Shown here: one piece after another, positions 12,233 to 26,000 of the stretch
Layout of the letters: each line of letters starts with the position of its first letter
How positions within the stretch are numbered: the first letter of the stretch is position 1
Assembly: GCA_903813345.2 (NCBI GenBank)
Contig: CAIIXF020000005.1
Span: 186,001-250,000, forward strand
Source of the DNA: Owenia fusiformis
Lineage: Eukaryota; Annelida; Polychaeta; Sabellida; Oweniidae
DNA: 64,000 nt
Direction of reading: 5' to 3'
Notes under the pieces: model-generated
The model's database searches: none
Told to the model about the DNA's origin: nothing
Seen by the model: only the letters and a program-made list of their open reading frames with translations
Program-made: the position numbers and the translations under genes

Positions 12233-12709
12233 TATAGATGATAAAGTAATTTGGACTTTGAGACAGGGGAGGTGCAAACACCCCGCCAACATTTTTTCCG
12301 GAAATGTCCTGATTTATAACCCCTTCCACTCTTGTTTTTCCAGTTTTTTATGCATCAATATGTTGCATATTGGAGACACAGACAACCTCCTAAAAGGACA
12401 ATATGATTCAAGCAGGGATTCTAAATATATCGATTCTGGGTGACCAAAATTAGGCTGAAAACGATGGATCGCATGAGTTTTCCCTATGGGAAAATAACAT
12501 GGAAAAATTGTTTTCCACTTCATCCCAATTGAATCCTATTTTCCTTTTAAGAGGTAAACTATGTTTGCAAATGCATCTTATTGAAGCATCACACTTTGAA
12601 AAACAGGAGTGGAAGCGGCTGAAAATCAGGAAAACACTTTTGAAAAAAGATGTCGTGGGTTTTTTCATCTTTCCTGTCTCAAAGTCAAAATCATTTTATC
12701 ATCTCTATG
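12233..12709. mobile_element. ~480-bp inverted-repeat element, family member B
   Basis: The left arm TAGATGATAAAGTAATTTGG and ACTTTGAGACAGG is mirrored at 12663-12709. A second inner inverted pair surrounds ACTCTTGTTTTTCCAG and its complement. The central TTTTCCCTATGGGAAAA palindrome and neighbours recur at about 37600-37730 inside another inverted-repeat element. The overlapping short frames on both strands follow from the symmetry. Confidence 0.6.
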
Positions 12710-13937
12710 AATACTTTTCCTTTAGATAATACATTGGCCTAACATATGCATCTTTTAAATCTTCCGGAAATAGTCAACAAATGACTGTCTAAAATCTGCT
12801 GCGATACCTCCCATGGTCCTATAAAGCAAATGTCCAGCAAATAAGGCATATAAATACCCAAAGAACACAAACATATCAAAGTTGGTGGGTATATGTAACA
12901 TATTGCGTAACATGGAATTTTAGAATGCTTCCTTTCAGTAATTGTTTATAAAGATTCCATAATAATTGAGAAATTTATTCCAAGATTGTTTTCTGAGGGT
13001 TTTACTATAAATGAGTAAAAATGTTCCTTAAATGTTATAGTTACTATATGCCTTTAATCAATTGACTTATGGGTTTCACATACTTGTATTTTGGTATACG
13101 CAACTGCAAACTATGATAAATTAGCCTAATAAAACATTCAGTTCCATCTAGATTGTAGTACAATTTCAAGATATCATCTATAATACACATATACATCTCT
13201 ATTCTATACAAAGAGAAATTTACACATTTGCAAATGATAGTGCTACTCGTATTTGAGATTCTGTGCGTTCAGATATGTTTAAATAAGGTTAATATATTTC
13301 TTAATGTGGTGATATTAAGGCCGTCAGTAATATTGCAATATCTTAAGGTTCGTAAACATGTATATGTTAGTGACCTACATGTAAGTCGGTTTTTTAGACA
13401 ATATACCCAATTGTGCTTAGGTAAATACCAATTCAAACGAGGACAACATTTCCAAAGGTTTTTTGTGACATTAGTCACAATGCGACTTGAAACTAGAAAT
13501 GGAACCTCATTGAAGTAGGTTAAGTTTGTAGGAATAATCCCATTTGCAGGTAGGATTCAATCAAATTTTATGTGATGTTCTCCGTCTGGACTGACATTGT
13601 AAGTCATAATAGTTATGTTATCGTACCATACCAAACCATGTCATAGCATTTGTCATAACCATAACCAGACACAATATAAATGTAACTAACGGTGAGACCA
13701 GCTTTTCTATGTACTGTTCTGATATCATCACTTAAATGTAAAACAGAACATGTCATACCATTGGCCTCCCTTTTACAAATTGAAAATCAAAAACTTCTAT
13801 AAACCACAAGTCATGAACACACTTGAAAGTTTTTGACATATTTGACTTTTACAGAATCTAATGATTTTACTTCCAGTTGAATCAATAGCAAGTTATGTAC
13901 ATATCCTTTTGACACAAGTTGTCTCTTTGTCTTCACC
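12710..13937. other. 3' flank of the transporter gene
   Basis: This lies downstream of the stop codon of the minus-strand transporter, so its upper part should hold the 3' untranslated region. A candidate AATAAA in the right orientation is near 12972 but is not near enough to assign. No other gene was seen. Confidence 0.4.
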
Positions 13938-14057
13938 TCATAAAGGTGTTGCCTCATTAACAGGTAGTTTGCTGTCATTTACATGGGTATAAGATGGCGG
14001 GCCTGTCCCATTCTCTCGTCGAAATCTGATGTTCGCTCGTAGAAGTACTCTCAGACG
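13938..14057 (-). CDS. SLC6A1-like: SLC6 exon 15: C-terminal tail and stop
   Basis: 120 bp including the TGA at 13940-13938, acceptor TTTTAG, phase 0. Encodes a basic then polar tail, [14 protein letters not shown] and on to EATPL. The last three residues (T-P-L) fit the class I PDZ ligand S/T-x-hydrophobic, comparable to the THL end known for the betaine/GABA carrier BGT-1. Confidence 0.85.
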   Translation of the reverse strand, partial: RLRVLLRANIRFRRENGTGPPSYTHVNDSKLPVNEATPL

Positions 14058-17000
14058 CTAAAATGAAGATATCTGTTTAGTTTCTTATGTCATATTACGT
14101 TATCATAACTAAACTATTATTGTTTGACTTTCAATTACATGTATTGCTACTAAAAATCACTCTTTGAAAACTAGTTACAAATTAGTAAACTAAATATAAA
14201 CCGGTCAAGAAACATACCCAGTTTATTTCAACAATCTAAGATTTCGAATAGACTAAATGTTGAATAGATCCTACATGTTTTCCATTACTTAAAATTATTA
14301 GAAGAAACCCTACATGTTGGATTGTTCCTGGTGTTATGGCGATCTTGTAGATGGCATATATTGGGATGACTATGATAGAGGACAGGGCCATTACAAAGCC
14401 TATTGCATCCCCCCATACAGGGTACAAGTAATCTAAAACACACGAAATAGAAATCCAGATCATATGCTCAATGGAACTGCTCTATCTAAGATACATGGGA
14501 GTTATGTCATAGAAAGATTTAGCAATAGAATTGCTCCATCTAATTAGGATATATAGAAGTTATGTCATAGACTTTTACTTTTACATTAAGATATATAGGA
14601 GTTATGTAATAGAATGACTTAGCAATACTCACCCTTGCCACTCGGCATCTTTAGTATAAGTCTGTTGAATGACACACAACTAAAGAGAAATACGCCCTGG
14701 AAAAGCAAATTGTTATATGTGATGAGTACGTTACATTCTGTCATTTGAAATTGTACTATGTAACTTTTGAGTCAATCATCTACCTTTATCGAGTGTTCAA
14801 CTTGCAAAAAAACAGATAAATGAATGGATATTTATTTTCTCAGTATATTTTTCTTTGTATACATTTATATAGTTGTGACTGTGAAAAGCAATATGATTCA
14901 ACTAGTAAGCCTGTAGGTTTATAATATAATAGATTCAGAAGGCATCAACTCACAAAGCAAATAATTGGAGTGATGACTGTCCAGCAAATCTTCCAGTATA
15001 TATTTGGATAGAACCCGAACATATCCTTCAAGTCGTCATAGTATCGATTAACACCTGAAGTAAAAGTGAACGCCTGATATATACATAACGTAGCAGATAC
15101 AGGGTTGTCCAAAAGTGAATCATTTCTTAAATGCATATTTCTTTCTTTACTAAAGTATAATTTCAATTTACTGAACATAGTTCACTAAATTCTGCATTGG
15201 CTTTAGGGAGATGTATCATGTTAACGGATTTAACAACCCAATGTTTGATGCTCTCCCTGGTTCGCAAGTTCAAGCTCAGGCCTCCTTTTTAAGATCTTCT
15301 TTCAATTTGATGCTTATGTGTCCTTCACCAGATCTTGATAACAAACTTCAACTTGGCCAAATGTCCTATGTTTGCCTTGGAAGATCAATCTTGTAGCATG
15401 ATTAACATACTGATGATCTTGACAACAAACTTCAACTTGGCCAAATGTCCAATGTATGCCATTTAAGATCAGTCTGGTAGATACTACTACTAATTGTTTT
15501 GATAACAAACTTCAACTTGGCCAAATGTCCAATGTTTGCCTTGGAAGATCAATCTTGTAGTATGATTAACATACTGATGATCTTGACAACAAACTTCAAC
15601 GTGGCCAAATGTCCAATGTTTGCCTTTAAGATCAGTCTGGTAGAATGATTAATATACGGATGATTTTGATAACAAACTTTAACTTGGCCCAGCAATGTCC
15701 AATGTTTGCTTTGGAAGATCAAATCTGGTAGCATGATAAACATACGGATGATCTTGACAACAAAATTCAACTTGGCCAAATATCCAATATACAGGGTGAC
15801 ACAAAAAATGACACCCACCTCACGTTGCATAACTTGTTTATCTATAAACATATAGGCTTGTCCTTTGACACATATAACGTAGACATAATGCGAAAGCACC
15901 TCGGGAAATTTCAGATGTGTAGCTCAAGTAGGTCAATTTTTATGAACGTTACAACATTTGCTCTAAATGTTGTCCATTCCTTTGCAGACACACATGGATT
16001 CTACACAAAAATGATTTTGGCTTGTACTTATAGTGAAATGAAGTCCATTTGATTAAACACAAAATAATGTAGTTGCCATTGATAAAATGATTATAACTTA
16101 TTTTCAAAATTATGTTACAAAAGGTGGGTGTCATTTGTGTAAGATCCAGTTGTGCCAGCAAAGGAATAGACGACACATTTTGTAACCTCATAAATAATCT
16201 AGGTGAGCTAGTCATCTGAAACTAATTGTGGAGTGGATCAGTGTGATCAACACAAATCCAGTTATGTTAATATCAGACGACATATTTTCATAGTTTTTGT
16301 TGTGTTATATAAATGAGAAGAGAAGGGCTAAATTACCAAGTTGTTTTAAAGTTTATCTGAGTTTTGAAAGTATACGCAAAAGTTGAGCCCAAGTTATTAA
16401 TGTGTGAAGACATTATAGTGGTTTCAGTTTATAAATCAGTCAAAGATTAGTTTTACAAATTACAAACAAAAGAAATACAAGGAAAGAAACATCTCAACAA
16501 CAAGGAGACAAGAACAACACGCTAAGGTAATCGTTCGTTCATATGGTGGCAGCGGTGTTACTGATGATAATTATATGTTCTCCGGAAAGAGGGCAGTCTG
16601 TTTCGAGAGGTCACTGTGTTAACTTGTTGAAATGTGTAGTTATAATTTTTCCCCCGATCATCAATGTAATGAGCTTAGGGTTTTTAAATGACTTCTAGAG
16701 CAGTTTTGATATGATAAGAAACCAAAATCCATCATTTTTTCGCTTGGGAGCTCGGTGGCTGGTGAAATTGCCAAGTTCTGACATGTTCCTTCTTCACTGC
16801 TGTTAAATATGTTTAATAATTGTGGATCATCGACACACGAGTTTCTCACTAAACCAAATATGCAAACACTTTGTCAATGCCATTCATTTTATAAAATGTA
16901 TGCAGCAATCAACATATTCCCATAATCTTCTGAATAAAGATTTCCGAAAAAGTCGCAGTGGCAAGTTTGAATCGTCTATGTATAGGAAATTGGTGCTTTC

Positions 17001-20000
17001 AAACATTTAAAGCGTTGAAGTTGTGAAATGCATTGATATATCGGGTGTCCCAAAATGCGAGACACTTTTGGCAAGTATTTTCTCAGCAATATATAAGCCG
17101 GATTCTTTGAAAAAACGCATTTGTCATTTTCATTTGAATTTGTCATCACTTAATTATGAGTAACCAATCTCCTTCATAGTTGTGCCTAATGATATTCTTA
17201 GGTTACTTTATAGGAATTTCAATAAATTCGGCTAATCTATTGCGGAGAAATTCTTTTTGGGACACCCGAAAATCACTTTTTGGGACACCCGATATTTACT
17301 GTGAAATAAACGATTGACTGAACTAGGCCTTTGCTCAGTAAAATTGCAATTGGTGCAGTTTTAGAGGAGAAATAAATCATACGTTTAACAAAGTTCCTCC
17401 ATTTCTTATATAAAAGAATCTAAGGGTGACATATCTATAATTATATTGACTTTAATTTTCTCAAAAACGGAAACGCTATTGCACATTACTGCAGCAAAGT
17501 AATACCAACAGTGCATACACAGCCCTAACCGCTGTATTACTAAACTACAGTACACAGTTATGAAGTGTATTTGGAATGAATTGGATCATATGGACTGGGA
17601 TGATATAAACCAGATTCAACAAATATAAATGATTGATTACTGTTTTGACACTTATAGCATATAACTTATATTTACCATTGTTTATTGACCTATAATAACA
17701 AGTTTAGCAGCTTACCATACGCCCAAGATATAGCGATACATTCAAAGAATATCAGTATTAACAGACACCATCCACTTGCAGAGTAATAGTCGAATATTTT
17801 GAACACAAAAAGTCCTCCCTTAAAATAAAAACATTCAAACTAACAATGTGATTTTAACGAATAAACAATAAATGAAAATACATGATTTAATGTCACAATA
17901 ATTAACTTATCTAATTCTAATTAATTTCGATTACTTATTTTCGGAAGTGATATTGCGCTCAATTGCTTCGCGTGTTTGTTTTTCACTGTGGGAGAACTTC
18001 ACGACGATCGATCCGTCTCGATCACAGGGACTGTACCATATTAGGCGTGACAGTTGAACGCGCGAGGTAAGGTACAACACGAATGTGATGCAATTTGAGC
18101 AAACTATGTTTTCGTCGTTTCAGAAAGATCCGGTTTAGTTTCAAGATATTTTTATATGTAAATGTCTGTGTCTGTAACAATATCTAGAAACTAAACTAGA
18201 TCTTTCTGAAACGATGAAAACATCGGTTTGCTCCCATTCCATCACCCTCGTGTTGTACCTTACTCCGCGCGTTCTACTATCAAGCTTAATAGAAGTTTCT
18301 TACTAGAAAGAAATGAAGTCTACGATTACGATTACTGCACATAATATTAACGTACCTGTGAAACCATAGAAAGTCCTACTAGATAAGATAGCCCACACAC
18401 AACAGCTATGAAGAGTTCCTTACGACGTCTTAGAAGATGCGGCCACTCATCGACGCAAGCCGTTATGAAACCTTCCATTGTGCAGAACTATTTTAAAACG
18501 TATCGTACGTTAGTATAATCCAATTATGTGAGCAACATATAAAAACAGTGAAATTCACATTTAATTCCTAGTTGTACAGACGAATTGAATCCATCATATG
18601 ATTGGAGGATTTTTGGGAGGAAAGTAGAGGTTCCTTTCTGTTCAACAAAGTCAACGCGCTTTGTTTTAGTAATTTATTTTATGAGTCAGCAGTGGGCGAA
18701 ACCTAGAGGGCAGATTTTGAAAATTCTCTCAAACTTTAACAGTTTCGTTGGATCAAAATAATTTAAGGTGTATTTTAGTAGAGAAGGTTATGACCCATCT
18801 TACCTGACTGTCCAAGCCCACGAAGGTCAGCATAAGGAAAAAGAGTATTGCCCAGAACGGTGAGATAGGAAGTTGGACAATCGCCGAAGGGTAGGCCAAA
18901 AACGTCAAACCAGGTCCTGTTGGATGACATCACATATTCTATATAACATGTCATCTGGTGACGATGATAGGCTGGTATACCTAATTGCAACTATAGACAA
19001 ATCTGTTTTTACAATCACTGTTTTTACAATCAGTCCCGCCAAAGTATGATCATGTATGTAATACTCAGAACGTCATAGCAATCGTAGTGACTTACCCGAT
19101 GCTGCAACATCTTCCACTCGTTTTCCCTGTTCATGAGCCATAAAGCCAATGACGGAAAAGATGACAAAGCCAGCGAACATACTTGTACAGCAATTAACAA
19201 ATGACACTATCATAGAATCTCTGGAACAGCATTTAGAACATACTTGTACAGCAATTAACAAATGACACTATCATAGAATCTCTGGAACAGCATTTAGAAC
19301 ATACTTGAAAAGTAATTAACAAACGACACTATCATAGAATCTCTTAAACAGCATTGAAAACATACTTGGACAGCAATTAATAAATGACACTATCATTGTG
19401 GCTTATAATGCTCCATTGCAAAGCCGCAACATGTGCATGCAATAATTCTATTTTACTATGAAATAAATCACATATATAAAAAAACATTATCATAGAATCT
19501 CTGGAACAGCATTGAGATCATCCTTGTACAGCAATTAACAAATGACACCATCATAGAATCTCTTAAACAGCATTGAAAACATACTTGGACAGCAATTAAT
19601 AAATGACACTATCCTAGAATATCTTAAACAGCATTGAGATCATACTTGAACAGCAATTGACAAATGAAACTATCATAGAATCTCTGGAACATCATTGAAA
19701 ACACACTTGAAGTCTTGAACAGCAATTGATAAATAGCACTATCGTAGAATCTCTGGAACAGCATCGAAAACACACGTGAATAGCAATTAACAAAAAATGA
19801 CAGTATCAAAGAATCTCTTGAACAGCATTGAGGACATATTCGAGCGGCAATTAACAAAACACACTATCATAGAATCTCTTAAACAGCATTGGGTAATACT
19901 TGAACAGCAATTAGCAAACGACGCTACCATAGAAACTCTGGAACAGCATTGTGAACAAACGGTGAACAATCTCTGGAAAACTATTAATACATACTTGAAC

Positions 20001-23000
20001 AGCAATTAATAAATTACACTTTCATAGAATATCTCGAACAGCATTGATATCATACTTTTACAGCAATTAACAAATGACACTACATCACAGAATCTCTTGA
20101 ACAGCATTGAGAACATACTTGAAAGCAATTAACAAATGATACTATAAAAGAATATGTGGAGCAGCATTGAGAACATACTTGAACAGCAATTGACAAATAA
20201 ATCTATCATAGAATCTTTTTAACAGCATTGAAAACATACTTTTACAGCAATTAACAAATGACACGATCAAGGAATCTCTTAAACAGCATTGAGATCATAC
20301 CAGAACAGCAATAAACAAATAAAAATATCATAGAATCTCGTTTACAGTGAAAACATACTTTAACAGCAATAAAACAAACGACACTATCATAGAATCTCAT
20401 TATTGAAAACATACTTGAACAGCAATTAACAAATGAAACTACCATAGAATCTCGTTAACAGCATTGAAAACATGCCTTTACAACAATTAACAAACGACAC
20501 CATCATAGAATCTCTGGAACAGCATTGAAAACATACTTGTACAGCAGTTAACAAATGACACGATCATAGAATCTCTGGAACAGCATTGAAAACATACTTG
20601 TACAGCAGTTAACAAATGACACGATCATAGAATCTCTGGAACAGCATTGAAAACATACTTGTACAGCAGTTAACAAATGACACGATCATAGAATCTCTGG
20701 AACAGCATTGAAAACATACTTGTACAGCAGTTAACAAATGACACGATCATAGAATCTCTGGAACAGCATTGAAAACATACTTGTACAGCAGTCAACAAAT
20801 GACACGATCATAGAATCTCTGGAACAGCATTGAAAACATACTTGTACAGCAGTTAACAAACGACACGATCATAGAATCTCTGGAACAGCATTGAAAACAT
20901 ACTTGTACAGCAGTTAACAAATGACACGATCATAGAATCTCAGGAAAAGCATAGAGAACATACTTTTTCAATTGGAACATAATTAATACACTGTAGGTTA
21001 ACAACGAGCAAATGGTGAACATTAATTTAATAGTATATAAACTACATTAAAATGATTGTACCTGTAAACGTTATTGTGATACTGGTTATAACTCCCTAAC
21101 GCTACCAATGCTCCAAGGCCGAGTCCATATGAGAAAAATATTTGCGTTGCTGCATCAATCCAAACCTGCAAATAACTTCAAATTAGGTATTCGGAGGTTT
21201 CAAGGTAGGCACTCAGGCACTTACTGGATCATGAATCTATATTTTGTCTTTGGCATACATTTGAGACATAATGTTAATAAGTGACGTACATTAATTTTGT
21301 GGACATAATAGTTAATGGGTACATGTGGAACTTAATAGTTAATGAGTGATATACATTTGGAACATAATATTTAATGGATGATATACATTTGGAACATAAT
21401 AGTTAATGGGTGACATTCATTGGGAATAATATAGTTAATGGGTGATATACATTTGGAACATAATAGTTAATGGGTGACATACATTGGGAACATAATAGTT
21501 AATGGGTGACATACATTGGGAACATAATAGTTAATGGGTGACATACATTGGGAACATAATAGTTAATGGGTGACATACATTGGGAACATAATAGTTAATG
21601 AGTGACATACATTGGGAACATAATAGTTAATGATTGATATACATTTGGAACATAATAGTTAATGGGTGACATACATTGGGAACATAATGGTTAATGGGTG
21701 ACATACATTGGGAACATAATAGTTAATGGGTGACATACATTGGGAACATAACAGTTAATGGGTGATATACATTTGGAACATAATAGTTAATGGGTGACAT
21801 ACATTGGGAACATAATAGTTAATGGGTGACATACATTAGGAACATAATAGTTAATGGGTGACATACATTGGGAACATAATAGTTAATGTGTGACATACAT
21901 TGGGAACATAATAGTTAATGGGTGACATACATCGGGAACATATAGTTAATGGGTGACATACATTGGGAACATAATAGTTAATGGGTGACATACATTGGGA
22001 ACATAATAGTTAATGGGTAAAATACATTTTGAACAATACTTAATGCGTGATTTACATTTGGAACATAATAGTTGGATGATATACATTTGGAACAAAATAG
22101 TTACTCGGTGATATGCATTGGGAACAATAGATAATGGTTTGTGTACAATGGAAACATTATAGCTAATGGGTAATATACATTTTGAACAATACTTAATGCG
22201 TGATATACATTTGGAACATAATAGTTAATGGATGATATAAATTTGGAACATAATAGTTAATGGATGATATGCATTTGAATGATATGCATCTATATAGGTA
22301 CACTCCCTCCATAAGTTTGGCAAGTTTGGCAACTCCATCATAGCAAATTTGATGAATATTTGCAAATTGCATCCCATGTAAACAAATTTGTTAGACAAAG
22401 TTTGCAAATTTTATTTCCTACCCAACTTGTATTTTTGCGAGAAGTCGGATAGATGGATAATCTGTCATATGACTTTCCCAGTTCCGATTAGTGTACATGG
22501 GGATGTCGATTTTCAAAACTTCATCAAGTTTGCATCAATTTCCGACCTTTTATAATTGTTGGAAAAAATTGGAGGTATTCGAAATGATGTCAATTTATAT
22601 TTCAAGCCCTAATAAATATGTTGTCTTTTCTTTATAGACTATGCAAATAAAAATTCAAACATAAATAGGCTTTAGCACGTAATCCAATGGGGGCGTTAGG
22701 GTTAAGTTGCCAAACTCATGGAGGGGGGTGTAACTATACATTTGAAGTAGTATAATTTATGTATGCTATCCATTGGATGGTATACTTACAGATGATTCCA
22801 ATAGTTTGTTCATATCTGGCCAGACGTAGAAGATAATGCCATTGAGAGCTCCTGGCAAAGTTACACCTCGTATCAACAAGATTATCAACAAGACATACGG
22901 GAAGAGGGCAGTAAAATACACAACCTTGAATGAAAAAGTTATATATTATTGCAATCTACTATTTACCTTTTTTACCTTGGAACAAAACTGTAGTCCCGGA

Positions 23001-26000
23001 TACCAGCATGGTCACGTACTATTAAACTACAAAACATGGGATTGAAAAAATATCTCATCTGAATCTATTCCTCTCTAAAGCATTGTTTGGTATAGTTCAA
23101 ATCTCAATTGTACAAGTTCATTGCAAATCGAGAGCTTTTTGCATTTAAACGGAAAATTTAGAAAACTTCAAGTTAAGTTCTTGCATCATTCAGTCCGTAA
23201 ATCATTTCTGCAGTTGTTTTTAATCGTTAATTATAATTACTTTGATTTACGTTGATTATCTCGTTCACACACATTAAAATCGTATTTTCGTAAAAAATTA
23301 AATCTTACCTTTCCTGTCCATTCCACACCTTTCCATATACAGAAGTAGCACATGATCCAGGCGAGCAGAAGTGTCAGGGCTAACTGCCACCGTATGTCAC
23401 CAGGTTCGCCTATACCTCCCGTCAGTTGCAGAGCATTGCGCCTTTATGATCAAGAAAATGGTAGTTACTGCGTTGTTGATAAATACTTTAAAATACCATA
23501 TTAATACTTTTTAATTTGAATGCCAATCATAAAGTAATGTCAATCATACATATTATGTATGAACTTACTCCCAAAATTCTCTTACTGGTGATGTATGATT
23601 TCTACATATCTCAATACTGCTTGAGTTTGCATGGCCGTATACAGTCAGGTTGTCTAGTGATGTATGATTTGGATTTCCTGAAATGTATTATTGTGACAAT
23701 TTTAAATGGACTTTCAGTGTTTAAACTGTTTTGATCATTCGGGGTATGTAGCAGATCCTCGTTTTTGAATAAAAGTTGCAAACAGAGAACAAAATCACAA
23801 TATTATATAGCAGAATTCAAAATCTATTTGCAAGGGAAGTCAGGTCAAAGCTTAAATTATGTATATGTTTCAAATAAGCTTAGTCCATCTTGAATAAGTA
23901 ACCATCATCATTAACAATATATGAAGTTGTAGTTACCAGAATATAGATAATCAAACGTAGAATTTGCCATAGACGAACAATTGTGTTTTGTATATTCCGA
24001 TTCACAATCTGCAGTATTCCACCAATTATTACAATTTGACCAAGGCAGGACAGCGGTGAAAGAACTGAACAGATAGAATAACGCCCAGGCTAGGACGACG
24101 ATGTAGTAAATGTTAAGCCACATGGCGATAATGACGGCTGCATATCCAACTCCTAAAATGTATATTCATTATTTCGATAAATGTAAGTGTTTAACAAAGT
24201 ACTAATTTTTAATATGGTTTTTAACAAAATACATGCTTGCATACTTTTATATCGAAAAGTTGGCACATCTATTGTAATATCCAAATTGTCGCAAATTAGA
24301 ATCGCACAGAAGAGTTGGGATTCGAACATGAATATTAAAAGCATCTTTACCTTCTACTCGTCGAAGGGACACTTCAATTTTTCTATCAAAGTAATGTCTA
24401 ATTTGTGACAACCTTACCTTTGAACAATGGGCATAGTTTCCAGATGCCCAATCCGCCAATACCAGTCAGTTGACCCCAGGACGTTTCCAAGAAAAACATG
24501 GGCATCCCAGCAAAAAACAAAGTCAACAAATACGGTATAAGGAATGCACCTGAAAGAATGGATGTACGTAATCATTACATCTACAAGCTGGGATGGTCAA
24601 AAAGTAGAACATTTGTGAAAAATACGTGGAATACTCCTTTGTCTCTAAAATACTACATAAGTTAATCAGAGTTTACCACATAAGTTTATCTTCTGTGTTA
24701 TTTATATGTTTGACAAGATCCATTCTTTTTAAAATTCAAGTCATGATCAATAAAAGCTCGTATAACAAACCATTTCATTCAAAGAATTTAAATGCATTGT
24801 GCAACTTTCAAATCTTTAAAATATGCAGTAATGTTAAAGGATTTAAGCCCAGGACCCATTGCATTGTGGATAATCTAACCCACTAATGTGTTGTTTTCAG
24901 ACCTTTGCATGAATACCGCAGCACGAATGCAGTCGAGGAAACAACGCACTAGTTGATTAATTCATTTACAATTCATTGAGTCATGTGCTTTAATTCTTTG
25001 CACACGATGCAAAAGACAGAATCACTTAATAGAGTGCATTTTTACAGGAAAACAATTCAACACTAACCATTTGACCCGCGTAAGCACTTGTGTGTGGACG
25101 GGCAAAAAAACTTCTTTTTTTATTTGGCAATAACTTCTTTTAATAATCCATGAATTTTTGGAATATTATTAATTGAGATGCAGAGACTAGGGATCTAAAT
25201 AAAAAATATCCAAATATAAGGATAACATATCTGTGGCAGAAATTGAGGGTATTTAGTAAATTCTAAAATTGTTTCGCAGTAATAATTGAATATGAGAGAA
25301 GTATCATAAGACAAGTTAGATGAAGAAAGACAGATTAAGCATTAAGAAAAAAAGTGTTTGGAAAAAATTGCCAGTACATCGGAAACTTTCCGAATTGTTC
25401 TAAATAAAACAAGATGCGATTTGATATTTAGGTAAGACCTATTTACAAATAATTTAAAAATTATCCCAAATGCCAAATGTAAATGTGGTCAATCTTCTGA
25501 ATCAACCAAACACATTTTGCTTAAATGCCTTCTTTTTACTAATTCAAACACCACCCTTCCAATACTATTTAACTGTAAGTTGTTAACCTTACTCATTCAA
25601 ATACCACCATTCCAGTACTATTTAACTGTAAGTTGTTAACCTTACTCATTCAAATACCACCATTCCAGTACTATTTAACTGTAAGTTGTTAACCTTACTC
25701 ATTCAAATACCACCATTCCAGTACTATTTAACTGTAAGTTGTTAACCTTACTTATTCAAATACCACCATTCCAGTACTATTTAACTGTAAGTTGTTAACC
25801 TTACTCATTCAAATACCACCCTTCCAGTACTATTTAACTGTAAGTTGTTAACCTTACTTATTCAAATACCACCATTCCAGTACTATTTAACTGTAAGTTG
25901 TTAACCTTACTAATTCAAACACCACCATTCCAGTACTATTTAACTGTAAGTTGTTAACCTTACTCATTCAAATACCACCATTCCAGTACTATTTAACTGT

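Noticed and set aside
14236-14313. Read-through C-terminus of exon 14 as the main end of the transporter
   Set aside because: A GTAGGG donor and a phase-0 downstream exon with a polar tail give a more family-like C-terminus; kept only as a possible alternative.
23590-23610. Short form of SLC6 exon 4 beginning after a TAG at about 23605
   Set aside because: Its phase does not match exon 3; the longer exon starting at 23677 matches both neighbours.
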